A program made the position numbers and the translations under genes. From assembly GCA_950022655.1 (NCBI GenBank), contig OX465579.1, forward strand, positions 80,859,193-80,923,192: DNA of 64,000 nt. The letters are read 5' to 3'. Shown piece by piece: positions 28,401 through 38,900 of the stretch. This stretch comes from Alentia gelatinosa (Eukaryota; Annelida; Polychaeta; Phyllodocida; Polynoidae). A model generated the notes under the pieces. The model did not search any database and was not told where the DNA came from. It was given only the letters and a program-made list of their open reading frames with translations. Position 1 is the first letter of the stretch. Each line of letters starts with the position of its first letter.

Positions 28401-31400
28401 GAGACCTGAATTTCCCTGACACCAAATGAATCTACATTTTCATTTTTTGGGCGATGCAAAATTTATCATGCAGACATCCTTGCGATCAGAACAGATGTAT
28501 CTGCAATCTAGATACATGGAATGGTATCTCTGACTTAGTCGAATATCATTCAGATAGTTTTTGAAAGAAATAGTATTTTCCTACCCCATAATGAAAACAA
28601 ATTACATATCAATACAGGTAGAAAAAAAGAGATTAAAATACCCTAGATCGAGATAACTAGACTATTCAACACAACTAGGAAAAGGGGTTGCCACAAGAAG
28701 CAAAATAACAACAAATGTATAATGATATAGCAAACAAATACATACAAAACATAATGAACATACAATGCGTGCGAAAGCGATCTATGTAAGAGAACAAAGC
28801 TATCACTTTAGAACGACTAACTAAGCTAAAGCAGAGAAATGCATGAAGCATATCTGTTTAGGAACTTAAACTACCTTCTCCCGAACTAAGAGCGTTTTGC
28901 CATAGCTGAATGGCGATGCTGGAAGGGGCACTACTAGGCCGGGTCTTTGAGGAACCTATTGGTATTACAACGATATGTAGATTTAGCTCTTAAAAAGCAT
29001 GGTACACATAGAGATTCACACTGGAGGGAACATACAAGGCTAAGTTTAGCGAAATAATTCTTTTTCTAGAAATCTAAAAATCCTTATAATGACAAGTAGG
29101 GTTGTTTGATCCTGAGCATTTAAAAATAAACGGTGTAAAACAACCTTATGTGCGTGAAATTCAGCTACACCGGTCAAGTTTTAAAAATAGACAACTTTGA
29201 TTTAACACCATGCACAAAAGCGTATTAGCTCAGCATTTGTTCACACTTCATATATATGTTGTTGATCCTTTCCGCGCTGTATAGTTTCATTATATTACAT
29301 TTTTATTACATTGATGCTGTTCTAAAAGATACACATTTATCTTACGCTTACCGGGGCGTTTTGTTGTTTTCTTTTTGGGTGCACCACCTGGAAAGGAGAA
29401 AAAATAGGTCATGTTAGCTCTGAAGATGTTTCTGTTTCAAATTAATTCCTATCCAGAAATTCAATATGCATGGACTATATGAAATGTTATCTAGCCACTG
29501 GGAAGAATCCTAATTCATCGTTTGAATTTCTATTGGGATATCTGCCAGTAGAAATTTTAATTCTGAAGAATCCTTGTAATGTGTATAACATCTGGGTCAG
29601 ATGTCATTTGACTCACGTATCTGTCTTTCAGGACAATTATTACAATATCAAAAATTTCATTTTTTGAAGTGCATTTCTTTCTTTTGCTCCTAGTATCTGT
29701 GATACTGACATAACCGCAGAGTGGGCGCTTCAATATATTTTTTTTAAATTGAAATCTTAAAACTTGATTAATCAATAAATAGATGCATCGACATTTTAAT
29801 GATTGGACGTTCAATTGCAATCCAAGAGCTGGCAACCTCATCAAATTTACAAGCCTACCTGGAGAATAATTTCTTTTCTAAAGGGATAACCCCCCCCCCC
29901 CCCCTCCCTCTCCTACCTCTTGGTTATTTCCAATAAAAGAAAGAACCTAAGCGGAGGAACCCACATTCGAGCCACCTAATGTTCCTCGCTAAGTGAGTCT
30001 GTAAAACCTATGGGTTGTGAGGTGGGGGGGGGGGGGGGGGGGGGGCTGGTGGTGGGCTCAGTACAAGTAAGTACGGTATATGATTAACACATAAACACTT
30101 GTAAGTACGATAAGTTTTAATTCGAGTCTTTAACAATGGAGCTTTCTCAATTAAAAAAGACCAGGACATTCCTTGAAGAATATCTCCAGGTGTAAATGGG
30201 CAATGATAGAAATGTATTTTTAATACTTGGTTTTTAAAATAGCCATATTATAATATGAATACTCTATGAAATACAAGGATAATTGACCTGAATATGTGTT
30301 AATATATGATTATCTTTATATCAAAACCAATAGGTTATTTCAGATGCCCTTCCAGCTTCTGTGAAGCCTTGGGCCAGATTGACATTGAACACTTCGTTGA
30401 AGTCATCTATGAACACTACAATACGGAGTATAAATAGCTGTGTAAATTGTTGATTCTTCACTTTTTGTATTTTTTGCCCTGATGAAGGAACGTTGTTAGT
30501 TCCGAAACGTTGGCCAGTTATTTAATACAGAAGTCTGCATGGACGTACCAAACAGTTTATTCACTCTTCAGTCTTCATTCCAAGTTTGGGGGTTACTACA
30601 TCTTAATTCAGTTTAACAATGGAGGTAACAGTGAAGTTCAACCGGTGGGAACATGTCAAACTGATCAACACACATAAATGATATGGGCGCCTATCTGATT
30701 ACATATGCATACCATGCAATCCGTACATCACATTAGCTGGCTAACCGGTTCAATATCAGTAAAGGAAACCTGTTTGAATTCGAGAAAGGTTTCCATAGTA
30801 TCCTCTCGACTTTTAAAATCAAAATAAACCCTAATTGACCTTCTTCATAAAGCCGGTGAACCACTGTTGATTAGCCAAGGGGAGGGAGGGTCCGAATGTA
30901 CACCCAACCTTGGCCCAGAAACAAGAGCTAAATGTGCATGATCAAATAGAAATATTGGCCTTTAAAGACCAAATTAGCAGGTGGACGCCTTTAAACTTAA
31001 AAAAAGTGCAAAGGTCTGCCAGTAATTAATAACTATGATAACAAGGAAGCCCCCCTGGAGGGAGGGAGGGAGGGAGGGAGGGAGGGAGGGAGGGAGGGAG
31101 GGAGGGAGGGAGGGAGGGAGGGAGGGAGGGAGGGAGGGAGGGAGGGAGGGAGGGAGGGAGGGAGGGAGGGAGGGAGGGAGGGAGGGAGGGAGGGAGGGAG
31201 GGAGGGAGGGAGGGAATCCATGAATAGGGAAGGACCTGCATTGATTGGCTATTCAAAGGCATATTCCTCTGTCAACACTTAGTTCATGGATCAGTGCACA
31301 CCTACCTTTAGCTACCTGTAAGGGATTCAATTGCCAATCCCCTACAATGCCTACATACAAAACGATTTTGCCTCATGGATGAGTGCACACAGACCTGTCT

Positions 31401-34400
31401 GCATGCTGCCTGCCCATGTGGTCCAACAAAAACTTTGTTCCTATATACACTAATAAAGTAGGTCAAGCCAATATCTGGTGGTAAATGACATTACAAATGA
31501 TTTTACAAAACGATATCATTTGACTGGGTCTTGACTGATTCCTAAAACAAAGTTATGAACCATTTTGACCTCTGTTTGTGTGTAAATATGATGAATAAAA
31601 TATCTTATCCTACCCCTAATAAAAAACGTCATAGGTTTAACATTGACTAAGTGTATTTGACATAGAATTGGATAAAGTGTTATTTATGCACCGAGGTGAA
31701 TAAAAAAACGGACCAATCAGGGACGAGATAACGAAAGTAGATCCGGCAGCATTGATAACTACTAACATTGATAATTACAAATATTCTCTGTATATCAGTG
31801 AGATGGGGTAGGATAAATACGAAACCGAACTGGAGTTAGCCTTGTCAATGTTTATACCACTCTGGTCAGGTCTGCTACTCACTAAACTCGGCTAAATATG
31901 TCCATAAAGGAGTTCTTAAAAATGGATCTGTGACTCAAAAGGTCCCCCCCCCCCCAAACTTAAATCTCTTATTTCTAAAAATCCATGTCAAAATACTAAA
32001 TACTAAAACTGTAATATATTGTATGGTCATAAAACCTTCTGTCCAAAACAGAAAACATATTCCTATCTCTACTTAGTGAGCTATAAAAAGCAAAAATGTG
32101 GTCAGGTCACTTAGTGACTTTACAAGCAGTTTTACTACAGTAGGCTATAGCCATAACCTAAAGACCAACCGTCCACCTGCTAAAAACCCCTGCAGAGTGG
32201 TTCCTTTAATTTCAGTATAATTCTACCCGTCTCATTTAAATGATCTAAACTAGAAACGTTAATATTAAGGTGCTACTGTAAAATTGGTCAAGACAATTTG
32301 ATAAATCTGTGGGCGATAAGATAGGAGGGACTATCTTCCCTACATATAAAAACTTACTGAATGACAGACTGAATATTTCAGGTGTCCATATAGTATGTAC
32401 AGGACTAGTCCGAAAGGCTCTGAGTGTCTGACGGATAGTCAGAGTGCACATTTGCTTATTCCCATAATACAGGAAAGCACTTCCTTGATTCTAATTTTTT
32501 TTAAATTTTTTTTTAGCATCGGCTTGCAGCAGAGTTGTTTCAGCCACGTTTAAATAAACTTTCTTGATTGTAGGTAATCCAGTCAATGCCGGTGCATGTT
32601 CATGCTTACCTTCAGAAATATATAATAAATACTTTATGAAGATAAAAACGCCTATTTTGGTTCTTTGTGTCACGTTTTGGGGCCTTTTTGTACAACTTAT
32701 TTCACCATTCCCAACTTATGTCACCCATATTTGATACACAGATACTTGGTGCCCATCGATATGGATTTTACAAACACTGGCTGTTCTATTATTTTGAACT
32801 AATGCAAAGGTAGAAAATCACTGTCATTTTATTGCATTTTGTTTCAGTAAACTGTATACTACAAAATTGGAAAGATTCAACTGTATTTATATGCTGAACT
32901 GCAGTGCTGCTGGACTGAACTCATACCAATCTGTCTGACTGGTTAAGCTAGGGCTCTATGAGGGTGCTCTCTGACTGTCCGCACCACTAGACAGGCAGAC
33001 GTTTCTCGGACTAGCACACGACAAGATTTTGAGTTTATTAACAAATTTACCATTTCAGAAACGCGCATATTGGCTGTGTTTTACTAATGTTTACATACAA
33101 TTCCATGCATGTCTCCAGTGTATAGGGCAGATAGGTATCCTCCACTGCTGTAGGTGAAAAAGTAGGTGTTGTTTACAACTGGAGTTGTATAAGTAAGTGA
33201 GTGATACAACTCTAGCCTTTCTCACATACGTTGTTTAGAGCCTTTCATGTGATATAATCATGTCCTGGGTATCCTCTTTAAGTCATCCTACTCCAGGATG
33301 GGTGTAGAGAGCCAAAGGAACCATGGTAAAACCTTGAAAGTTAATTGAATTTCATATGAATAAAGACCCACAGTACAGGTTCTGTCCCCCGAAAGGGGGT
33401 ACCATCCATAGAAGCAATGGATGGCACCCATCTGGTGACCCCTTTATGAACTCCTCATTTCAGGTAGAGTAAAATTTATGAGATCATAACCACACAAAAT
33501 CATTCAGGGCCGCCTGCAGAGGACTGCCGGTAAAACTGATTAATTAATTTTGCTGACTGGAATACATGGCTGGCCGGTAGGTTTGATGCAAGTACAACTC
33601 CCCTGTTGACTGCTCCCAACCTATATCTCAATGGATGTGGTCAACAGAAACGGGCAACACCCGCTAAACCCCAAGCAGAGAGTTTCAGTAGTTTTGGCAG
33701 AATTTTAGTGCCAGAGAGTGCTACAAACATTCATAACATCAATGCTTAACTTTATTTACCTTCATTATTCCATTAACCACATTATTCAGCGGAAAATTCA
33801 TGAGCGCCCTTTGATACGTACAAATCTTAACATGGTGGAAATGGCCTAGTTCTGTGCAGCCGTGCACGAGGTGCCCCCTATTGAATGAATTGGGGACGAG
33901 CGAAGCCGGAAAATGCCCCAACGTCCACCAGACGGCGTGACAGTAGCATCACCTCTGCCAGCACCATTCGACTACATGGCTTAGTGGAAGTGGTTACTGT
34001 GTGCCCACCAGGCATTGTGTGGGACCAGTGTGGTTGTCAGCCGACTAGAAAAAAGTGGTTGGTGGAAGAGCTCGGAGGATTTGCACATTCCCAACTGGCC
34101 GGTCACCCGACCCGTTATATGGCCTAGTTGGTGGAACAGTTCCTGCAGGAACGCTCTCAACGAAAATATATATACAGGACATGATCAATTGTTCATACTT
34201 ACCAGCAGTTCCTAGGTTTATCACTTTCTGAGATGGTTTCTTGTACTGGGGTTTCTTTCCTGGATTAGGCCTCGTCTTAGGTTTGAAGTCCTGGAATAAA
34301 CGAATAAACTGCACTTAACATATATGTGTAAGGAATTTGTAAAACACCATAGGGAAGTTGATCAAATACAAGATACTGTAGAGGAACTGATACAAACAAG

Positions 34401-35337
34401 CACGCAGAGTAAGTTTAACTTTCAAACTGGACAGACTTAGAACTCTCCAAAATACAGGGATTATGGAATTATGAAAACATCAAAAGAGCTCCAAGTAGAC
34501 CTACTTTCAACACAAGACCAAGAATTCCCAACTAAAAGTCAGACTATTATACTATCATGCTGTGAATTGCTTCAAACTGTGATCCCAACTTACATTTTAT
34601 ATCTTAAATACCGGTACCCAAATACTGGCATCTTATTTCACGTTAGAAAAAAAAAATCATCTCATTTCATTCAACATTCCATCATGGTGGAGGGAAATTC
34701 CCCATATGTTTTCTTTTGTTGTTTGATATCACCCAAATTCCTGAATAGTGATCGTCGACTTGATTTAGAAATTATGGTATATTTACCTCTTCTTCAGAAT
34801 CATCAAATTCGTCTGAATAGTCATCCTGGAAAAGAAATCAAAACCAATCAAGAAATACATCATTACATGGTACAATGGTAGCTGCCTGGGATTGGGAACG
34901 TTGACTTGTCATAAATCATTTGCTGCTCTGAGTAAGTGTATATTTAGACCAAAGAAAACACTGTTAAACTGAATGTATAAAAGACTTGGTTTTTTTATTT
35001 AAAGTTGATGTCCTTTATGACGGTTACACTTAGATCTAGAAGTAGCTGTACTGTGTACATGAATAATAACACATGTATGTGCTTATCACATGATCATACA
35101 CATACATGTGTATGTCTCCCATGTGACATGCAACGTGTGTGTCTATGTCATGGTCAGACTATGATTTCAATAGTACACTACATATTACAATACATACACT
35201 ATCAAGTATTTTGAATATGATGGGGTGTAGTACTGTTAGTACTAATACTAGTAATAGACTGGTTCGTCCCTAGGCTATAGTATACGGTACTCTAATATGT
35301 GAAACGGACTTACCCGATGTTTTCCTCCAGAAGACAT
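1491..35337 (-). CDS. IQCE: IQ domain-containing protein E (25 coding exons, complete)
   Basis: Vertebrate IQCE works at the base of the primary cilium: with EFCAB7 it anchors the EVC-EVC2 complex and tunes Hedgehog signalling. That role is carried over from family knowledge. Exons in gene order: 35314-35337, 34787-34825, 34203-34290, 29352-29387, 28875-28955, 27405-27632, 25736-25887, 21202-21237, 18545-18666, 18019-18135, 16217-16392, 15613-15744, 14532-14685, 12988-13146, 12440-12620, 11456-11581, 10375-10500, 8023-8231, 7211-7318, 6680-6775, 6147-6236, 2890-2945, 2373-2450, 1966-1994, 1491-1607. All have AG/GT borders and matching phases; they sum to 2760 nt (919 aa plus TAA). The start context is gccgccATG. 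The best family matches are EEYYDEILDLKKQ, EIEQLLDPSK, KPDAGAVIHSLKQKILKLE and the acidic tail SDDDSDDDDDLIVTPS. Residues about 180-520 are coiled coil and 555-815 carry the IQ array. It is longer than the human protein (about 700 aa as I recall). I saw no clear AATAAA below the stop. An extra small exon could be missed in the 6146-2946 or 10374-8232 introns. Confidence 0.93.
2946..6146 (-). other. IQCE intron 21
   Basis: 3.2 kb of AT-rich intron between the last IQ exon and the serine-rich exon 22, phase 2 on both sides. It holds only the foldback element at 5625-5979. A further phase 2-2 exon could be present but I did not find one. Confidence 0.6.
5625..5979. mobile_element. Foldback/MITE-like element with 61-bp inverted arms
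   Basis: Arms 5625-5685 and 5919-5979 are inverted copies (atagggagccaaagtgaacc on the left, its complement on the right) with a few mismatches and a 233-bp spacer without coding capacity. It lies in IQCE intron 21. Confidence 0.8.
6147..12620 (-). other. IQCE: IQ-motif array of IQCE: seven exons, eight IQ-like motifs
   Basis: IQ motifs bind calmodulin or EF-hand light chains. The I/V/L-Q cores are at about residues 556 (KHIQRNWRSH), 600 (RQIQRGWRHH), 641 (RLIQTGWSSY), 664 (FLQSALRGHLSR), 712 (LIQSNLRGHLTR), 745 (TVQSAFRGHLAR), 779 (DIQAAFRSHLAR) and 809 (AVQAAFRSQLAR). The first three have tryptophan in the core; the last five follow the QSAxRGHLxRK pattern. The exons at 11456-11581 and 10375-10500 are both 126 nt, phase 0-0, and both end GAGGAA before gtacg. 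The exons at 7211-7318, 6680-6775 and 6147-6236 are all phase 2-2 with one IQ each. This is the signature of tandem exon duplication. As I recall, vertebrate IQCE shows fewer clear motifs. Confidence 0.88.
7899..7914. repeat. Poly-C run (one of several poly-C/G tracts)
   Basis: Sixteen C. Similar tracts occur near 29890-29904, 30024-30045 (about 22 G), 31938, 37630, 37843, 38027, 40911-40933 and 59875. All are intronic, and their lengths are prone to sequencing error. Confidence 0.85.
13938..14164. repeat. Two diverged copies of an 80-90 bp unit
   Basis: The pattern agaacagccaacc, then tcagagc, then actctgttagacc occurs at 13948-14026 and 14096-14154. Probably a decayed duplication in IQCE intron 13. 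Confidence 0.4.
14232..14526. repeat. 19-bp direct repeats beside the exon 13 donor of IQCE
   Basis: aatttcgccagcctttaca occurs at 14232-14250 and 14508-14526; the second copy ends five bases from the exon border. The 257 bp between could be an insertion with a target duplication, or a small segmental duplication. Confidence 0.5.
15028..15065 (+). ncRNA. Degenerate hammerhead-like motif
   Basis: CTGATGA (15031-15037), a stem II with one bulge (AGGCCA/TGGCT), GAAAC (15053-15057) and GTA. Stem I pairs poorly, so it is probably inactive or a decayed copy of the same element type as at 30476. Confidence 0.3.
16811..17873. repeat. Three modules of (GGGA)n plus a shared unique segment
   Basis: GGGA arrays at about 16811-16832, 17367-17402 and 17638-17775 are each followed by the same segment (ggtggaagcctgttg in the last two, then tacactactgtcgccggg, then accacatctgaccagagc in the first two). 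The third module is rearranged and partly doubled. The whole block lies in IQCE intron 10. The PPSL-repeat open frames here are artefacts of the array. Confidence 0.88.
19191..19280 (-). repeat. tRNA-like SINE head
   Basis: On the minus strand, TAAGCTCAGTGGTAACAGC matches a tRNA D-arm (A box), followed by an anticodon-like arm and GTTTGAGTCCC (B box). The arms do not close into a proper tRNA, so this is more likely a pol III SINE or tRNA pseudogene than a working gene. Confidence 0.45.
20249..20347. mobile_element. 99-bp hairpin MITE flanked by TA
   Basis: Near-perfect inverted repeat (ccgtaaattcccgcgtataa on the left, its complement at the right end) with TA at both borders, as expected for a Tc1/mariner-type TA target duplication. 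Almost the whole element folds back on itself. Confidence 0.8.
21588..24823 (+). mobile_element. Dispersed element, copy 1 (3.2 kb, 11-bp minisatellite core)
   Basis: It begins agcaggtggacg (21589) and ends cgtccacctgcta (24811-24823), forming terminal inverted repeats. The right half (23825-24823) matches copy 2: tccatgaatagggaag, ttcatggatcagtgcacac, the gtcttgact stretch and ctatagccataacctaaaga. No coding capacity, so it is non-autonomous. Confidence 0.7.
21755..23775. repeat. 2-kb minisatellite with an 11-bp unit
   Basis: About 180 copies of an 11-bp unit, CTTACAACAGT, with common variants CTTGTAACAGT and CTTGTATCAGT that alternate and form higher-order blocks. The long open frames here (for example 22676-22978, repeating YQSYNSLVTVL) only reflect that 33 bp is both three units and 11 codons. 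The array sits in IQCE intron 8 (21238-25735 in plus coordinates, minus-strand gene) inside a dispersed element copy. Confidence 0.95.
27073..27219. mobile_element. TIR element, TATCCTACCCC family, copy 1
   Basis: TATCCTACCCC at 27073-27083 and its inverse (10 of 11) at 27210-27219. It contains two neighbouring perfect hairpins built from TATGCCA (27120-27142 and 27152-27169). Confidence 0.55.
27239..27355. mobile_element. 117-bp hairpin element with 30-bp inverted arms
   Basis: ttaatcttggccaccgcatt on the left and its near-complement at 27327-27355; the middle has a second small stem (acttca/tgaagt). It lies just beside the previous TIR element in IQCE intron 6. Confidence 0.6.
30476..30514 (+). 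ncRNA. Hammerhead-ribozyme-like motif
   Basis: All core parts are present: CTGATGA (30479-30485), stem II GGAAC/GTTCC with a 7-nt loop, GAAAC (30504-30508), a GTT cleavage triplet, and GCC/GGC closing stem I. Very short stems are typical of hammerheads carried by Penelope-like elements and retrozymes. No RT ORF is seen nearby, so this may be a fragment. Confidence 0.5.
31057..31214. repeat. (GGGA)n tetranucleotide array
   Basis: About 39 uninterrupted GGGA units within a copy of the dispersed element at 30920-32182, IQCE intron 3. The G-runs on one strand could form G-quadruplexes. Confidence 0.95.
31606..31815. mobile_element. TIR element, TATCCTACCCC family, copy 2
   Basis: Perfect 11-bp termini (31606-31616 and 31805-31815). 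The start region also matches copy 1 (cataggtttaacattg versus cataggcttaacattg). It is nested in dispersed element copy 2, so it arrived later. Confidence 0.6.
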
Positions 35338-35985
35338 GGCGGCGTCCGGAGATAACGATAACGACAACTAGTATATTTAATCCCTTTTCAATGAACACAT
35401 TGTGGCCTCTTCTCAGAGCATGTAACTTTATCCAAGTTTATACCTGACGGGTGACACTTTGCATTGCCAAACATGTGTCAGAAGCCCGTCTCCAACGAAG
35501 CCGAGACCGGGGATGGCTGTCGACAGGTGCCCGCCCCGAATCCACACACCTCCTGTTGATATCTTGATCTGTTGTCTTAGTTTGAACTTCTTCACTAAGT
35601 CCTTTGCTATAAACCACCGAAGCTACGCATTATCAGCTTTTTAAATGCAAGGCCACTGATAAACAAAACTCCTAGCGCAGAAATGTAGTCACATCCAAGT
35701 GTTTTCGCTCTACAAACAAACAAGCATCAACTTGCTCTCGTCATTTATCGTATTTTCTCGGGGATACGTTGCAGCTCTAGATGCTCGTATTTTCTTATCA
35801 TAGTGATTTTAACTCATAAAAACTAAACTAACTGAATGTAATAAAGAAATTTGTATTAAGAAGGCATCGTATGTAAATAAAAAACTCGAATTAAATATAT
35901 AAACATGGATGGCTGCTGTTTGGTCACATGACAGTTTACGTTTGCCGTACTCAAGTTTGAGCGGTCACATGATCACAACGTAAAG
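35338..35985. promoter_or_regulatory. Shared head-to-head promoter region of IQCE and SNX8
   Basis: The 648 bp between the two start codons contain no convincing coding sequence; an open frame at 35459-35644 has no recognisable domain. Both ATGs sit in good contexts (gccgccATG for IQCE, taaagATGg for SNX8), so both 5' UTRs and any shared promoter must lie here unless an unseen 5' exon exists. The part next to SNX8 carries two GGTCACATGA boxes. I found no convincing RFX X-box, which might have been expected for a cilium gene. Confidence 0.65.
35922..35972. promoter_or_regulatory. Two GGTCACATGA (M-box-like E-box) sites upstream of SNX8
   Basis: GGTCACATGA occurs at 35922-35931 and again at 35963-35972. 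The starts are 41 bp apart, close to four helical turns, and the second copy ends 13 bp before the SNX8 ATG. The core TCACATGA is an M-box/E-box type recognised by MITF/TFE and USF bHLH-zip factors. These regulate many endolysosomal genes, which suits a sorting nexin. Binding is inferred only. Confidence 0.45.
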
Positions 35986-38900
35986 ATGGCAACTGACCTT
36001 ACGTTTGGTAGGTGTTGACTTGAAGTAAACAACTGGGATTAATGCCAATTTACGGACATTGTCTCCTTGTAATCTCGTGACATGTTGATCTATGAGATTT
36101 TAAGCTAATTTGTGGGTTGTTATTTGCAGGGTCAGTGCCCCCCTTTTATAGGGAGGTGTACGACATCGTGTGCCCGAATCAGGAACATGTGGATCATGAT
36201 ATGTTTCAGAAGCTTCTTGTCAAGTCAAACCTGTCGAAGCAGGCGTTATCTCAAGTAAGTTTAGTCTGTCCTCGTTGTTTCATGGGCATATTGGATTTCA
36301 CGTAGCAAGGTAGAATGTTTTATTTATTCAAATGTATATTTGATTGGATGACACGTTAAGGTTATGTTAGTTTTTACAAACGAGAAGAAAACGCCCATCC
36401 ACAAAAACTTGGAAAAGTGGGCGTTGCAGCAGTACACCGCTGACACTGTGACAGCTGAGCTATATGCATTGTGAGCTTAGAATTAGATCTAGTTGTAATG
36501 GTGTGCGAGCAGGGATGAAATGACGGATCTGACAAGTCTGTAACAACAGGAATCACACGTCTGATAGATTTGTTAAATTGTTACTTACAATTGCATTGAC
36601 ATTGGCTTGAAGTTGAGGGCGTGATCAATCATTCATATGCATAAATGGTTTAATTATCTAATGTTAAATTCAGCAGTCCTCAGTTGTACAAGTAGAGTCA
36701 ATTTTATTCACATGTTACCACTAGATCTAGTAATATTTTACTCATGGTAGATGCATGAATGCGATTTTCATTACTAGACAAGCAGAGCTTCTACCTTTTC
36801 TGAGTTGTAATACTTCTTAAATAGTAGAATTTTTACATACTAGATTTATAATTGCTAGTATTCATGTAACTTACTAAATAGTAGATATACACACAGGTTG
36901 ACTACTCTTTTTTGTTAATGTATTTTTAACGCAATTAGGTCCCATGAAAGATGATCTAACCAATATATAATCATCCCATGACAAATATTAGGGGGCCACT
37001 TTATCATAAGGTAGAGGCGTCAGTGGTTATCAACCAGTGGCGGGAAATTATTTCACACTAGCCGCAATGAATGTTTTTAACTGAATAAAGTGCTTTTAAT
37101 TATATGTATATCTACGGCACATTCAGCATTGGAATTGAGGCCAAGTTTAATTGTAAATACTTAAATTGCCCAAGTAATTAAGTCACATAAGGTGGCAGTT
37201 GCAGATTGTATATCTGATACGATCATTTATGTGATTTGCTGTCAGTGAAAGATGCTATGACATTATATAAAAACACTATTTTCTCTATATTGCCAAAAAA
37301 AACACAACCAAACTCTTTTATGTACATGTATATAGCTATGCGTATTATTACAGAGTGATGTATAGTGTCCAATTGAAAAAAGAGACCTCTCTGAATCTAT
37401 GTTTCATCAGTTACGTTTGCAGGTGGACTGTTGGTCTTTATGTTATGGCTATAGCCTACTGTAGTACACCTTTACAGCTAACTAAATACTAATAGGAATA
37501 TGATTTCTGTTTTGGACAAAAGGTTTTATGGTGGAACAATGCCTTACAATTTTGATATTTAGTATTTTGGCATAGACTCTTTTTTTTTTTTTTTAAGTGA
37601 ATTCAGTTTGTTTTTTTTGGTTTTTTTTTTGGGGGGGGGGGGGGGGTGCTTTAGTAATCAAAGGTCCATTTTTAAGAACTCCTTTATGGACACATTTCTA
37701 CCCCTTAAACTGGTAGAATCATAATATGATATGCCTCATTTGAAAGAAAATAAAAATCAGTAGGTGCTAGGAAGTGGAATTTTCTAGGTAGATTCTATAT
37801 TTACAGAGATATTCAAATATTTCTTAAAAGTGTGTGTGTGTGGGGGGGGGGGGGGGGTATTTAGGGGTGAAATGGGCATACTCGGATGTTTATTCAATGT
37901 TGATTTACAGTGATGAGCATATGGTGTAACATTTAGCATCTCCATAAGTGGCACTGACAGTTGCTTACATCCTAGAAAGTATCATTATTTAGGTTAAACT
38001 TATATTTGGCATGGTATTCATAGCGTGGGGGGGGGGGGGGGGGTATTAGCCATGTTCCCCCAGAGGACTCTGTTGTTCCTATCACTCTCCAAGCATTGGC
38101 ACATGCCTCATACCTATATCTTTATAAGAACATTAAATATCTGTTTGAAGCTCAGTCTCACTTTGAACATGGAGCCTGTATGATGGCCAACTAACACCAG
38201 ATGGTGCCATAACTAAATACAGATAGGTATATGATTTCTTTTTTGGACAAGTTCTATGGCAATGCAATCAATTATTGGCAGACCTTGTATTGGGTTTTAA
38301 ATGCGTCCACCTGCTAATTTGGTCTTTAAAGGCCAATATTTCTAGTTTAAAATGCACACTTAGCTCTTGCTATCTAGAGTGATTATACATTGTACTTCAT
38401 GTTGGCCTTGCAGTTTCTCACGTTCATTGATGATAATTCCTTGTAACAAGTAGATGGGTATATATCTGTATCGAGCGGGCTCTCCCGGCCATGTTTCCCC
38501 CGACAAAATATGATCAATTCCTTCATATTGAACACTATGACTAATCATAAGATGTGTGCTATACAAAAATCAAAACTGTTTCCGAAAGAGGGTTTTCTTT
38601 TCGTCTTGCCATAGAGCTGTTTGTGCCACGTCTTCTAAACTAAAAACTAAAGTCCCGGCTCCACTGGTTCAATGGTATCTTCGCAAGTCTATAAAAAATA
38701 ATAAATGGCGGACGAGAGAGATGAAAATGGTGGCTCTAATTGCACCGCATTCAACGCACCAGTGGGGCCGGCCTTGCATGCGGGTGAGATGCGAAGAATT
38801 CGCCGCATCGCACATCTTCAAATGTTCATGATGTGCAGCGGATCCGTCGCACAGGTATAGAGAACTTTAGGGAATGCCCTTTGCTGAACACCACATGTTC

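Larger units (their letters stand above)
30920..32182 (+). mobile_element. Dispersed element, copy 2 (1.26 kb, GGGA core)
   Basis: It shares the inverted termini (tagcaggtggacg at 30975, cgtccacctgcta at 32170-32182) and flanking blocks with copy 1, but the core satellite is (GGGA)n instead of the 11-bp unit. Similarity with copy 3 extends left to about 30920. A small TIR element (31606-31815) is nested inside. Confidence 0.7.
29388..34202 (-). other. IQCE intron 3
   Basis: 4.8 kb, the largest IQCE intron. It contains poly-C and poly-G tracts, the hammerhead motif (30476), dispersed element copy 2 with its GGGA array, and the nested TIR element. Nothing coding is recognised in 32183-34202. 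Confidence 0.7.

Noticed and set aside
33885..34127. 80-codon open frame near IQCE exon 3
   Set aside because: No family resemblance, and it lies in intron sequence beside a supported exon on the other strand.
34471..34881. 136-codon plus-strand open frame
   Set aside because: It overlaps IQCE exon 2 antisense and shows no domain.
35459..35644. 61-codon open frame in the shared promoter
   Set aside because: No motif and no splice logic; most likely 5' UTR or promoter sequence.
37019..37060. Possible hAT terminus (cagtggttatcaacc)
   Set aside because: No matching inverted end or 8-bp target duplication was found nearby.
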